From positions 8,566,001 to 8,630,000 of the forward strand of contig OX365949.1 of NCBI GenBank assembly GCA_947247005.1: DNA of 64,000 bases, read 5' to 3'. The position numbers and the translations under genes are program-made. Of the stretch, positions 13,906 to 24,381 are shown one piece after another. The DNA is from Spisula solida (taxonomy: Eukaryota > Mollusca > Bivalvia > Venerida > Mactridae). Under the pieces are notes generated by a model. It made no database searches. It had not been told where the DNA came from and saw only the letters and a program-made list of their open reading frames with translations. Position 1 is the stretch's first letter. Each line of letters starts with the position of its first letter.

Positions 13906-15216
13906 TAACCTATCTTAATAAGAAACATAATCAAAATGTCACTCACAGAAAGTGTACATGAATAATGACAGACTTCTAATTACTTACCCTTCAAATGCAT
14001 CTGCTTTAACCCTTCTTATGGTGCAACACTTCAAATCTTCCGGAACAACCTTGTATCTATCATAACACTTTAAATACGTAAACCTTTTTATGCGCTGCCA
14101 AAACGATTTATTTTTAAACTGTGCTTGCTGACACTTTTTCAGACAATGAAAAATCAAGTCAACTGAAACATAACTGCCTCTCAAGAAAGACTTCTTGTTT
14201 TTGCATTGTACATTCTCCAACTTTGATATTGTAGTTTGTAAGGCGTACACACGGGATTGTCCGCAATGTCCGTAGTTTAAACATTATTCCGAAATAATTT
14301 GACTCTCCATTGCAAGTAATTTAATGTCCTATGTGGCTGCGCGTCAAGAACGAACTTAGGGAACTGTTAGCAACAAATAGTTTCGGGTTTTTGACATTTT
14401 TAATTTATAAATAATTTGACTATGAAACAGCTTTTAAACTTATTTTAATTAATCAAGACAACTCAGTCCCAATGGTATCCATCGTCATGAGGTCATGAAT
14501 GAAGAATTGCAAGTGGTCTCATTTGATGCTTAAAAATGTCATTTTTCTCGCCTTTTGTTATGCCACGTCTATTGGGCCAGGCTTATTACGAGGCGATATA
14601 TTGTGATATATTGTAAGAGTGTCCATTGGGGGAGGGGTAATGTGACATAACATTGGTAGGAACAGTATTACATAATTCGATATCGGTAATTTATAATAAT
14701 ATGCATTAATAAAAAGTTTGGATCACTTTGATACCACCCCTAGTTTTTCAAAGATATTGGATACACCATTTGCACTTTACATCATTTTAAATGTCTTCCG
14801 AATTCATACATTCGACCCCTTTTAAACTTACAATCGAGCGCGATTAGGAAAAAAATGGGACCTTTACAGCAATCCTTATATAATTATATATAATAACTAT
14901 TTAAAATCTTTATGACTAAGACAATGTTAAAATTTCGTAGGTACCCACATTCTGTGCAGATATACCCTCGCCGAGAATATTTTTGTATACATAGAAGCAT
15001 TTAAAACCTCTTGCTGCATTTTCTGGGATTATGAGAATGATGTTCCTCACTAATATAGCATGTTTATAGCTTCAGAAGCATAAAATAAATCCTTCAGAGA
15101 AAATATGGGCATTTAAACTTACGAAATGTTGGCTAAAACTCCAGTTTTGTTTTTTCATACATTGTACAAAATCTTATCCTGATATTTCAGCGTTGATGAA
15201 AAATCAGCTCGGTTCA

Positions 15217-15415
15217 CGATGTTCACCCGGTTTGTACGGGCTCGGTCACAAATCGCATGTCGGACGATGTTCACCCGGTTTGTACGGGCTCGGTCACAGA
15301 TCGCATGTCGGACGATGTTCACCCGGTTTGTACGGGCTCGGTCACAAATCGCATGTCGGACGATGTTCACCCGGTTTATACGGACTCGGTCAAAAATCGC
15401 ATGTTGGACGATGTT
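15217..15415 (+). repeat. Minisatellite, 48-bp unit x4
   Basis: Unit: CGATGTTCACCCGGTTTG, then TACGGGCTCGGTCACAAATC and GCATGTCGGA. It is strikingly GC-rich against its AT-rich surroundings. Three copies are nearly identical and the last is diverged. Open frames on both strands result from the 48-bp period. Confidence 0.95.
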
Positions 15416-16777
15416 CAGCCAGACGTCTGGCGATGTATGTGTACTGTAGCTGTACTGTTGGCAATGTGGTCGGATATATATCCTTGTCAAAGGATGTCAG
15501 ATGATACCTGGCGAAAATCGGACGATATATCGGATCACCGAAAAAATAGCTTTGTCGCTAATGCACGCCTTCATTTTGTCTTTCGATGCTCCGATCACGT
15601 GATACTAACCAAAATGAGATAACTGTATATCCTTTCAGCTACCATAGCGTACTAATGCAGACTCGCCAGGATGGCCATTTTAACCTTCTGTAGTTTTCTA
15701 CCTAAATGCCAAAATTCGTGAATGTTGCTGTCATGGGCACACAGGCATCCCAGACTAAAGGATATTACGGGCCCAGGGTCGTGCACAGGTCTTTAAAGAG
15801 GGCTTTGAACGTCGATTTTACAAAACTGAAATTACTGGTCCTACCCACCATTGCGGTACGATTCCTTGTGGAATTGCATTAACATTTAGCGCCAAAAAGT
15901 TTTTATTTTTCTATAGAAGGGATATAAGGCTAGACAAAGGGGTCGGGATCAATGCACTGAAGGGGCCAAAAAGTAGGCCTGTCAAGCTAAAAAAAGTTTT
16001 TCGCGCAAGGGTCACCGTCACATCGTCATTTCCGGTGACCTTTAGTCGAAATTTTGACAATTTTTCCTACTTTCGGTTTGGGGCAGGTGTGTAGCATACG
16101 GATGTATCGAGTTTTTATCAGTGCTGCAAGTCAATAGTGTCTCAGGGACGAGGTATAGGGACCATATGAATTTCTCATAGCCCCCCAAAAAATCGTGGTA
16201 GCGGAAAGGATATAGAGAGTAGGAAGTATTGTTCATTCATTATATCATTAATTTTCATGCAAAACACGAGGCTGCAATATAATCGGCTGTGAATAATTTA
16301 TTGTTGATATTCAAATATTGCAACAAATTGACTCTATAGCTAAATGCATAAATTGTAGAGCGTCTTTTAGTAAGGATGTATTGGTTGGCTTCGTGGGTTC
16401 GTAATACAGAAATTGGCAGGCTGCTAGGCTGTTAGGCTGCTAGGCCGCAAGCCTGCAAACTTCACGAATATATTGGCATCCGCATATTTCAATTGCTCGA
16501 TGCTCAGCCTTCAAGGGAAGGAAACCGGTGTCTCTTCTTTCATGCCTTCGTGCCGATGAATACCATCAGGAATGAGGGGGTCAAGAATGATTAAAATAAT
16601 ACGCAAAACTTGTTTCACAATCTACCTATAAGAACTTCATGCAAATCAATTTACTTATCTCAAATAAGTATTAATATTGCAAGTTTGTACATTATTACTC
16701 AATCCGTTGGTCGTTGGGTAAGTTAAGAAGTCGGACGTCAGCTGTTTCAATATTAAAAGTGCTAGGTCTTGAAAATG

Positions 16778-17045
16778 AGTTCGCTGGCTTAGAATGAGAA
16801 GGTGTAAGTGCTACTTACGACCTTATAAGAATTATACATATTTGAAATCTGTACCACAAGGCGCCTCTTATGAGTATATTTGCATGAAAATTGGAACAGA
16901 TCATGCTGACCAAACTGAAGTTGAAAAATCTTGTTTTTCCAATAGTAAAAAGTAGTATCTAGACAGTCTTTTCTTGTTTACTCAAAATAGCGTTTTCGTA
17001 CTTACGACCTTTTCAATCTAAACCAGTGAGTTAGCACTAGGTGAT
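16778..17045 (+). mobile_element. Foldback/MITE family A, copy 2
   Basis: It starts GCTGGCTTAGAATGAGAAGG and ends with a decayed inverted version near CGTACTTACGACCTTTTC. The interior matches the copies at 6536-6835 and 46777-47112. Confidence 0.75.
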
Positions 17046-17677
17046 AGTTACACATACTTCAATGACGCTCTCAATCAAATAAAAGTGCAATTTGAGTAAA
17101 CATGCCAAGTGTACAAGTATTGTCTAGCTAATATTTTAATAATCAATTATTTTAAAACGAAACGTGATTGAATGAACACATGGGATGTATGACACAATTC
17201 GACATATTTTATTAATTATTCAAAACATCTGAATTGTTTGGATAGTACAAAACGTTACAAAGTGTAATACGATATTTTAAGTCAATTATTCATTATCATG
17301 ATTGCGCGTTATTTTAACAGTATTAAATCAATTCCGTTAATTTGACCGTGCTGTTGTATGTGCTGTGAACATAATTACTTGGAATTAATTGACACGTGGA
17401 CTGGTGTGACAGAATACTAATTGGTCTACTGCCACTGAATATTGCTTTACTGAAAGTCTACCACTGTCACGCTATTGTAATCATATCGATGAAATCACTT
17501 CAAAACGTCGAAACTAGAATTATGTATGTATCATAAAGGCAGGCGCAGCTTTCTGAAAAATAGCGAAGCGATTGTCCAATCGAAAACGCATAGAAGTGCA
17601 TGTTTATGGTAGATGCAGCACTGATCCTACAGTAGCTTCTGTATATCAAAGTTATTGACAGGATGATTAGGGTTTTT

Positions 17678-18712
17678 AGCTCACCTGAGCACGAAGTGCT
17701 CAAGTTGAGCTATTGTGATCACCCTTTTGTCCGTCGTCCGCCGCCCACCGTCCACTGTCCACCGTCCGCCGTCAACAATTGGACTGTTAACACTCTAGAG
17801 GTCATAATTTTCACTTAATCTTTTTTTAAACTTGTTCACAATGTTTGTCACTATGAAATCTAAGTCAAGTTCGTAACTGGGTCATATAGGGTCAAAAACT
17901 AGGTCACTAGGTCATATCAAAGAAAAACCTTATTAACACTCTAGAGGTGACATTTTGACATAATCTTAATGAAACTTGGTCACAATGTATGTCTCTATGA
18001 CATCAACTTGATCAAGGTCAAAGTCGTGATTGGGTCATCTTGGGTAAAAAACTAGGTCACTAGGTCACATCAAAGAAAAACCTTGTTAACACTCTAGAGG
18101 TCACATTTTCGACATAATCTTAATGAAACTTCGTCACAATGTATGTCTCTATGAAATCCAGGTCAAGTTTGTAATTGGGTCATATGGGGTCAAAAACTAG
18201 GTCACCAGGTCAAATCAAAGAAAAACCTTGTTAACACTCTAGTGGTCATATTTTTGATGTTATCAGAATGAAACATGGTCACAATATGTGGTTTTATGAA
18301 ATCTAGGTCAAGTTCGCAACTGGGTCAACTGGGGTCAAAAGGTAGGTCGCAAGGTCACATTGATAAAAAACTTTGTTAACACTCTAGAGGTCACCTGCTT
18401 TACCTAATCTATATGAAACTTGGTCACAATGTTTGTCTGTATACAATCTAGGTCAAGTTTGTAAATGGGTCATTTGTGGTCAAAAACTAGGTCACAATGT
18501 CACATCAAAGAAAAACCGTGTTTACACTCTGGAGGTCACATTTGTATGTGATATTAATAACACTTGGCCACAATGTGTGACTTTATGAAATCTAGGTCCA
18601 GTTTGCAACTGGGTCATCTGGGGTCAAAAACTAGGTCATCAGGAGACTGATTCTGCCTAAACTGCTAGTCATCAGGTGAGCGCTATAGGACCAATGACCC
18701 TCTTGTTTGAAA
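17678..18712 (+). mobile_element. Large nonautonomous element with internal 147-bp repeats
   Basis: It begins TTAGCTCACCTGAGCACGAA, with GAGCTATTGTGATCACCC and GTCCGTCGTCCGCC soon after. It ends CATCAGGTGAGCGCTATAGG then ACCCTCTTGTTT. Inside, six units of 145-153 bp begin TTAACACTCTAGAGGT, at 17786, 17933, 18086, 18231, 18376 and 18521. GCTCACCTGA at the left and its inverse at the right act as short inverted ends. I know this type as abundant in bivalve genomes. It has no coding capacity. Confidence 0.85.
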
Positions 18713-20747
18713 TCGTCATGTGACATGCCTCATGTGAACAAGTCGCTGCTGCCAAGCTTACTTAAATATATGAAGCACAACGTGCAGTCTTCGCAAAAAG
18801 TTCAGTTCCTATACCTGAACATTATTTTCAATATAACATCCGCACGTATGAAAACTCTCACTATTTAATTTTAGATATTTCTTTTATTTCCTCAACTACT
18901 GAAGAGCATATAAACATAATATACATAATTATACATACAACATATATGAACATCATTACTGTCACACTAATAGTACATCATAAATGACGACACCACATTA
19001 TAATATACAGATGCAGCAACACAAGGTTCAACAACTTTCAACTACATACAAATTATACACAGAAAAACCACTGCAGAATGCACAAGTACAAGCAACAAAT
19101 ACAAGGACCAGAAAAGGAAATTTACATATAGAGCTAAACAAATATTCATCGGAACATCACTTTTGGGACATACATAAGTATACATGACAACATATTATGG
19201 CATCCAACTACAGGAACCTGTTACCACTTCGAATGTTTGGTTGTTTTACCTTTTATAAGTTTATTTATAAACGTTAAATCACAAAACTATTAATTAAGTT
19301 TACCCCATTGAGTCCTTGTCTTGCCGAAACGAAATACAAGAGAACGACGGAGGTTGCATAATAAATTATAATAAGAAAGAATTTAGACATATTTCTGTTA
19401 TACAAATTTACATTTTATTCTGCTAATATATTCAATGATGACGTCAGTGCATGGCACCTGTACACTGCCGCACACTTTCTGCACATGTTGTGGACATTAT
19501 CGGGTAAATGTGTTTAAGTAACGCCGCATTTCAACATTTGTCAGTCCTGTACAACCGTTAGTTGGTTTTACCAGTTTTGCTTGGATCAATAATAAGTATT
19601 ATCATTATTATTATCAACCGTTACTGTATTTACTTCCGCAATGATGGAAGATATGACCTGAGCAAGTATCATGGAAAACATTATATGTCCACCCAGTATC
19701 TAACCCTGGTCGCTCGGGTGGAAAAACGAAGATCTTTCCACAGCGCTAACTGGACAAAGATGCAGCCCTGTTAGCTATCATAATTAACGCGACGCGTGTC
19801 ATGCAGGGAAAAAACGAATGCTCGCGCACTTATGCTTGTTGCAAACTGAAAAGCTTGATGATGAGAGGACATATCGCCAGATGCACATAAAATTGTGCAC
19901 TGTACATTAGAAGTTGATATACCCGACATACTAACACATAATGAAACAACAATCGTTAACAACACTACAATAACACAAAACAATAAATACACCTCTTCCA
20001 TTATATCACGATACAAGACAATGTGTGTCGGTTAATGCACCATTGTATTACAAAACACTCGCCATGCAACAACAGCAATAACATGGCGGGTTGCACAGGT
20101 GTGGTACAATGCCGTATTTCTATTTAACATATACACCTTACAAAACTAGACAAAGCATCAGAGTACAGCAGCCAAGTCTATATCCAAGATTACTGTCGAC
20201 ACAGTGTGTTAGTTAAAATAAACACTGGCGGATATTTTTGTTATATCATGATTAGAGATTGCTGGTAGAGTTTTTGGATGCAATAAAGACTAAAATTAAG
20301 CATCAATAGTTCGGAACAGTGTAATAACATGCATCGCGAATTTTGGCGTTTAGCCACGTGACTTCAGCACGTGACCTTGCCACATGTTGAGCGCAGTCAC
20401 GAAACTGAACACGCGCCAAAATTCTTCTTAGATATAACATTGAATCCAGATATATAGCTTTCCTTTCAAATAATATCTGCCACGATCGGCTACAGCCGCC
20501 GAAAATACCCTTGCAAAATACATACAGCAAAATATTTAATGTTTCAATCGTGTTTGTTTTACTATATATGTGATAATAAGTTGTTAGTGTAAACGATGTC
20601 GAGCTGTTGCAAAAATGAATACGAAATGATAGATGATACTGCTCGCACATCGCTGTCTGATACATGCATCTTAGGCTTTAGAGTACATACATTTCAAGAA
20701 AAAACATTTAAAAACGGTAGCTTTTTAAATTAAAGAATTTGATCTGG

Positions 20748-20998
20748 CTCCGATCTCACAAAGCATCTCAAATTGAAATCTTATCTCAAATTGAGATTTT
20801 GCTCAATCAGAGTCTTGATTTAAGATAAATATGAAGTTTAAGCTTTTGAAATTTTACTGTTATTGCCTCAGAATAATGTTCTGTGTTGTAGTGCCAATTT
20901 TAAGCCTAGCCTTCAATAGAAATTAACATAAAGACAAATGACAATATTTGAGATGAGATTTAGCTCAAACTGAGATCCTTCGGGAGATCGGGACCAGT
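20748..20998 (+). mobile_element. MITE family C, copy 1
   Basis: The ends are inverted: CTGGCTCCGATCTCACAAAG with CATCTCAAATTGA at the left, and CTGAGATCCTTCGGGAGATC with GGGACCAG at the right. The interior is AT-rich. It matches the element at 31352 (GAAGCATCTCAA.TTGAG). Confidence 0.75.
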
Positions 20999-22120
20999 TC
21001 AACTGATGGACTACTATTACCTTTAGTCCTACCATCATCAGAGAGCATTTTAACGAGTCAGTATACACATAGCCTCTATTCCTATAACTTCGTGCATTCC
21101 TTCAAGTTCGTGCATTTTAGTAAAACGTTCATTTCTTTGCTAAAAGTCTCATTTTTGTGTCCAAATTCATTTTAAGTTATTAAAAAGACATTTATCCAGC
21201 TGGATAATGCAAAAAGATGCCACAAAAAACGGGTTCGTTACGTTCACGGGTGGGTTTTGTCCGAGCACTAATTTTACTGTTTACATATTCACCGCTTCCG
21301 GTCGCGAATTAGGGTGACATTTGTTTTCCTCAAAATTTGCATTAGATACGATAAATCTACGATTGGAAAATGATGCTTACTTACAGACAATTGATCAAAC
21401 TTTATTTTACAAAACTTTTTAATGGCAATATCCTCCCCGTGCGATCCTAATGACGTCATCAGTTTATGTGCACGAACTTATAGGTCACAAATGTTTATAT
21501 TAAAACTGCAGACTGCATGTAACATTGAGGCCGATTTTGCAAGTTTTTGCAGTTTGATATTCAATTTTTTGTTCGAATTTGTTAATAGACAGATAATTGA
21601 TATAGTTTATCACATGGTTGATGCCATTGTGTTTTTTTGTGCAGATGCGCCCATTTCAAATATAAGATGCACGAACTTGTAGGTGTACAGGCTACCTATA
21701 CAACATTTTAGACATTCCGTTTAACCGCCTGATTATGATTTTAAAATCACTATACATGTGAAGTCATTTAAGCGCATACATTGCTATTGCATATGTATGT
21801 TGATTGTAGTATTATATTGCTTAGTTATGCTTTCTTTTTACTCAAATATATGTTGAAGCGAGTCTAAATACAGAACACTTTATACACTTTTTTTGCTAAA
21901 TACTGCTTGTACTTTACTGTATCTTTTTCAGAAACATTGACTATTGTTTAAATGATACTAGATTGACTGTAACTGTAAGCATTATGTTAAAAAGATCTCC
22001 TTTTTCTATTCAAGACAGTTATTTATGAACCTAGACAATGCGATATAAATATTGCTATTATTGTCGGCAGTATGCCATTTGAATATATTGAAGTACTTTA
22101 TCTCTAATTATTCGTTTTAC

Positions 22121-23410
22121 ATGTATGTACGGAATCCTGTTAGTGCCATTTTAAATATCGTGTATCGCCCTCCAAGGGCGAGACACGAGATAAGAAACGA
22201 GACACGAGAATTAGACGCGATATTTAAAACGAGACACGAGAATTGCGCGAGGCCTGAAACGAGACACGAGAATTAAAAATTGAATTCTCGCGTTTTTAAT
22301 CTCGCCCTAAGCCGACAACTTTTGCAAGTTAATATCTAATATCGTGTAATTCTCGCGTATCGTATCTTGCCTCGCAGTTGAATATCGCGCTCGTTTCAAA
22401 TATCGCGTCTTAATCTCGTGTCTCGACTTCCAAGGGCGAGCCACGATAGTTAAAACGAGACACGAGAATTCAACGCGAGGCACGAGAATCCAACGCGAGA
22501 CACGACAATGCTATCGTGCAAATATCGCGCAATTCTCTTGCCTCGCGTTTCTATTTGATCAGCGAGACACGAGAATTAAAGCGAGAAACGAGAATTGAAG
22601 GCGAGGCACGAGAATGCTATCGCGCAATTCTCGCGTCTCGCGGCGATACACGACAATGCTGTCGCCCAATTCTCGTGTCTCGCGGCGATACACGACAATG
22701 CTGTCGCCCAATTCTCGTGTCTCGCGGCGATACACGACAATGCTGTCGCCCAATTCTCGCGTCTCGCCGCGAGACACGACAATGCTGTCGCCCAATTCTA
22801 GACGGTGTCAGTAAGAAATTTTAACTGGCACACCGGTCGAGACGCGAGAATTGGGCGACAGCATTGTCGTGTATCGCCGCGAGACGCGAGAATTGCCCGA
22901 TAGCATTGTCGTGCCTCGCCTTCAATTCTCGTGTCTCGCTTTAATTCTCGTGTCTCGCGGACCAAAGAGAAACGCGAGGCAAGAGAATTGCGCGATATTT
23001 GCACGATAGCATTGTCGTGTCTCGCGTTGGATTCTCGTGCCTCGCGTTGAATTCTCGTGTCTCGTTTTAACTATCGTGTCTCGCCCTTGGAAGTCGAGAC
23101 ACGAGATAAGGAGGCGATATTTGAAACGAGCGCGATATTCAACTGCGAGGCAAGATACGATACGCGAGAATTGCACGATATTAGATATTAACTTGCAAAA
23201 GTTGTCGGCTTAGGGCGAGATTAAAAACGCGAGAATTCAATTTTTAATTCTCGTGTCTCGTTTCAACCCTCGCGCAATTCTCGTGTCTCGTTTTAAATAT
23301 CGCGTCTAATTCTCGTGTCTCGTTTCTTGCCTCGCGCAATTCTCGTGTCTCGCCCTTGGAGGGCGATACACGATATTTAAAATGGCACTAACAGGATTCC
23401 GTATGTATGT
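22121..23410. mobile_element. Foldback element with 8-bp target duplications (hAT-like)
   Basis: The element is 22129-23402 and is flanked by exact ATGTATGT direct repeats (22121-22128 and 23403-23410). The ends are perfect inverted repeats (ACGGAATCCTGTTAGTGCC and its complement), extending as two arms of about 630 bp around a short spacer near 22800-22840. The arms are built from GAGACACGAGAATT-like modules. The left arm has four tandem 42-bp units around GACAATGCTGTCGCCCAATT. An 8-bp duplication is typical of hAT transposons; no transposase is present. Many open frames arise from the stop-poor modules and are not genes. It ends 177 bp before a junctophilin exon. Confidence 0.9.
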
Positions 23411-23579
23411 ACTTAAAATATTGAATGTTACGTTTTGCCCCATTTCTGTGTTACGTACATTTCTGTACTAAATCTTTAAATGGTACGTTTTGCTCCATTT
23501 CGCTGCTTAATCTTTAAATTGTTACATTTTGCTCAATTTATGTACTTCATTTCTAATTTTATGTTATGTTCCATTTCAG

Positions 23580-24381
23580 GATCGTACCAAGGACAATGGC
23601 TTCGTGGTATGCGGCACGGCTACGGGGTCCGGAAGAGTGTGCCGTATGGTCTGGCATCCCACTACCGACCCAAAGCTCTCAGGGCCTCTCTGACGTCTCT
23701 TCGTAGTGAAAACGAAGATGAACAGGTCGTTAAGAACAGAGATAAGAAACTGGACGAATCTCGCGGTGGGTTCGTTCTCAAAGCTCGAAGCGACGAGACA
23801 CCACCACAACGTCGCAGATCGTTTTTCGACAAACAAGGAAGATCTAGTTTACGTAAAACCATAATATCTGGATTGAGATTGAAAAAACAAAAGAGCACAG
23901 GTGATATAAATGATTCTCCTAAGCGACAAACTGGGTCTGTTAGAAGCACGATAAGTAGCCTAAGCCATGTAAGCGCCGAATCGACCCAGAGTGGTATGAC
24001 AAACGCTTCAATGTATACTGATAGTAATTTAAGTTTTGTAAGTCAAGACGATATAACGGATGTTAACGTAACAGAAACCTATATGGGTGAATGGAAAAAT
24101 GACAAAAGAGCTGGTTTTGGTGTTAGTGAAAGATCGGATGGGTTAAAATATGAAGGAGAGTGGTTCAATAATAAGAAGTATGGTTATGGCGTAACTACAT
24201 TCAAAGAAGGGACAAAAGAAGAAGGCAAATATAAAAACAATGTTCTTATCTCGTCTGGGAAGAAAACTAAATTGTTCTTGATACGGACTTCCAAATTAAG
24301 AGAACGAATTGATAACGCAGTGTCTTCAGCTCAAAGGGGCGCTCAAATAGCCTTACAAAAAGCGGATATTGCCATCACAAG
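23580..24381 (+). CDS. jph: Junctophilin exon: MORN VI, joining region, MORN VII-VIII, start of helix
   Basis: An acceptor (CCATTTCAG) precedes 23580 and a strong donor (GTGAGT) follows 24381. The exon enters with two bases of a Gly codon and leaves with two bases of an Arg codon. It encodes a MORN motif (SYQGQW...GMRHGYGV) and then RKSVPYG, which is diagnostic of the junctophilin joining-region start. A Ser/Arg/Lys-rich linker follows, including RRRSFF and a Ser/Thr-rich stretch. Two further MORN repeats (TYMGEWKNDKRAGFGV and KYEGEWFNNKKYGYGV) end the block, followed by the basic start of the alpha-helical region. The open frame runs upstream to 23480, but that part is intron: the acceptor fits the family alignment exactly at the MORN boundary. 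Confidence 0.95.

Larger units (their letters stand above)
1..22120. other. Noncoding, repeat-rich sequence upstream of the first visible junctophilin exon
   Basis: I found no convincing exon here. Open frames are short or sit in tandem repeats. It is probably the large intron, or the intron plus 5' flank, of junctophilin. Repeats that could be recognised are listed separately. The remaining stretches (roughly 1060-3400, 3640-5150, 5900-6530, 6850-8250, 9800-12900, 13910-15200, 15420-16770, 17050-17670, 18720-20740 and 21000-22120) are AT-rich, with nothing I can name. Confidence 0.6.

Noticed and set aside
15155..15622. Four overlapping open frames of 76-121 codons
   Set aside because: Produced by the 48-bp tandem repeat.
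22516..23176. Cluster of Arg-rich open frames in both directions
   Set aside because: All lie within the foldback element; the repeated module is stop-poor.
23480..23579. Start codon of a 301-codon frame at 23480 as the junctophilin start
   Set aside because: The segment before the acceptor at 23579 has no junctophilin similarity, and the exon begins mid-MORN; it is intron.
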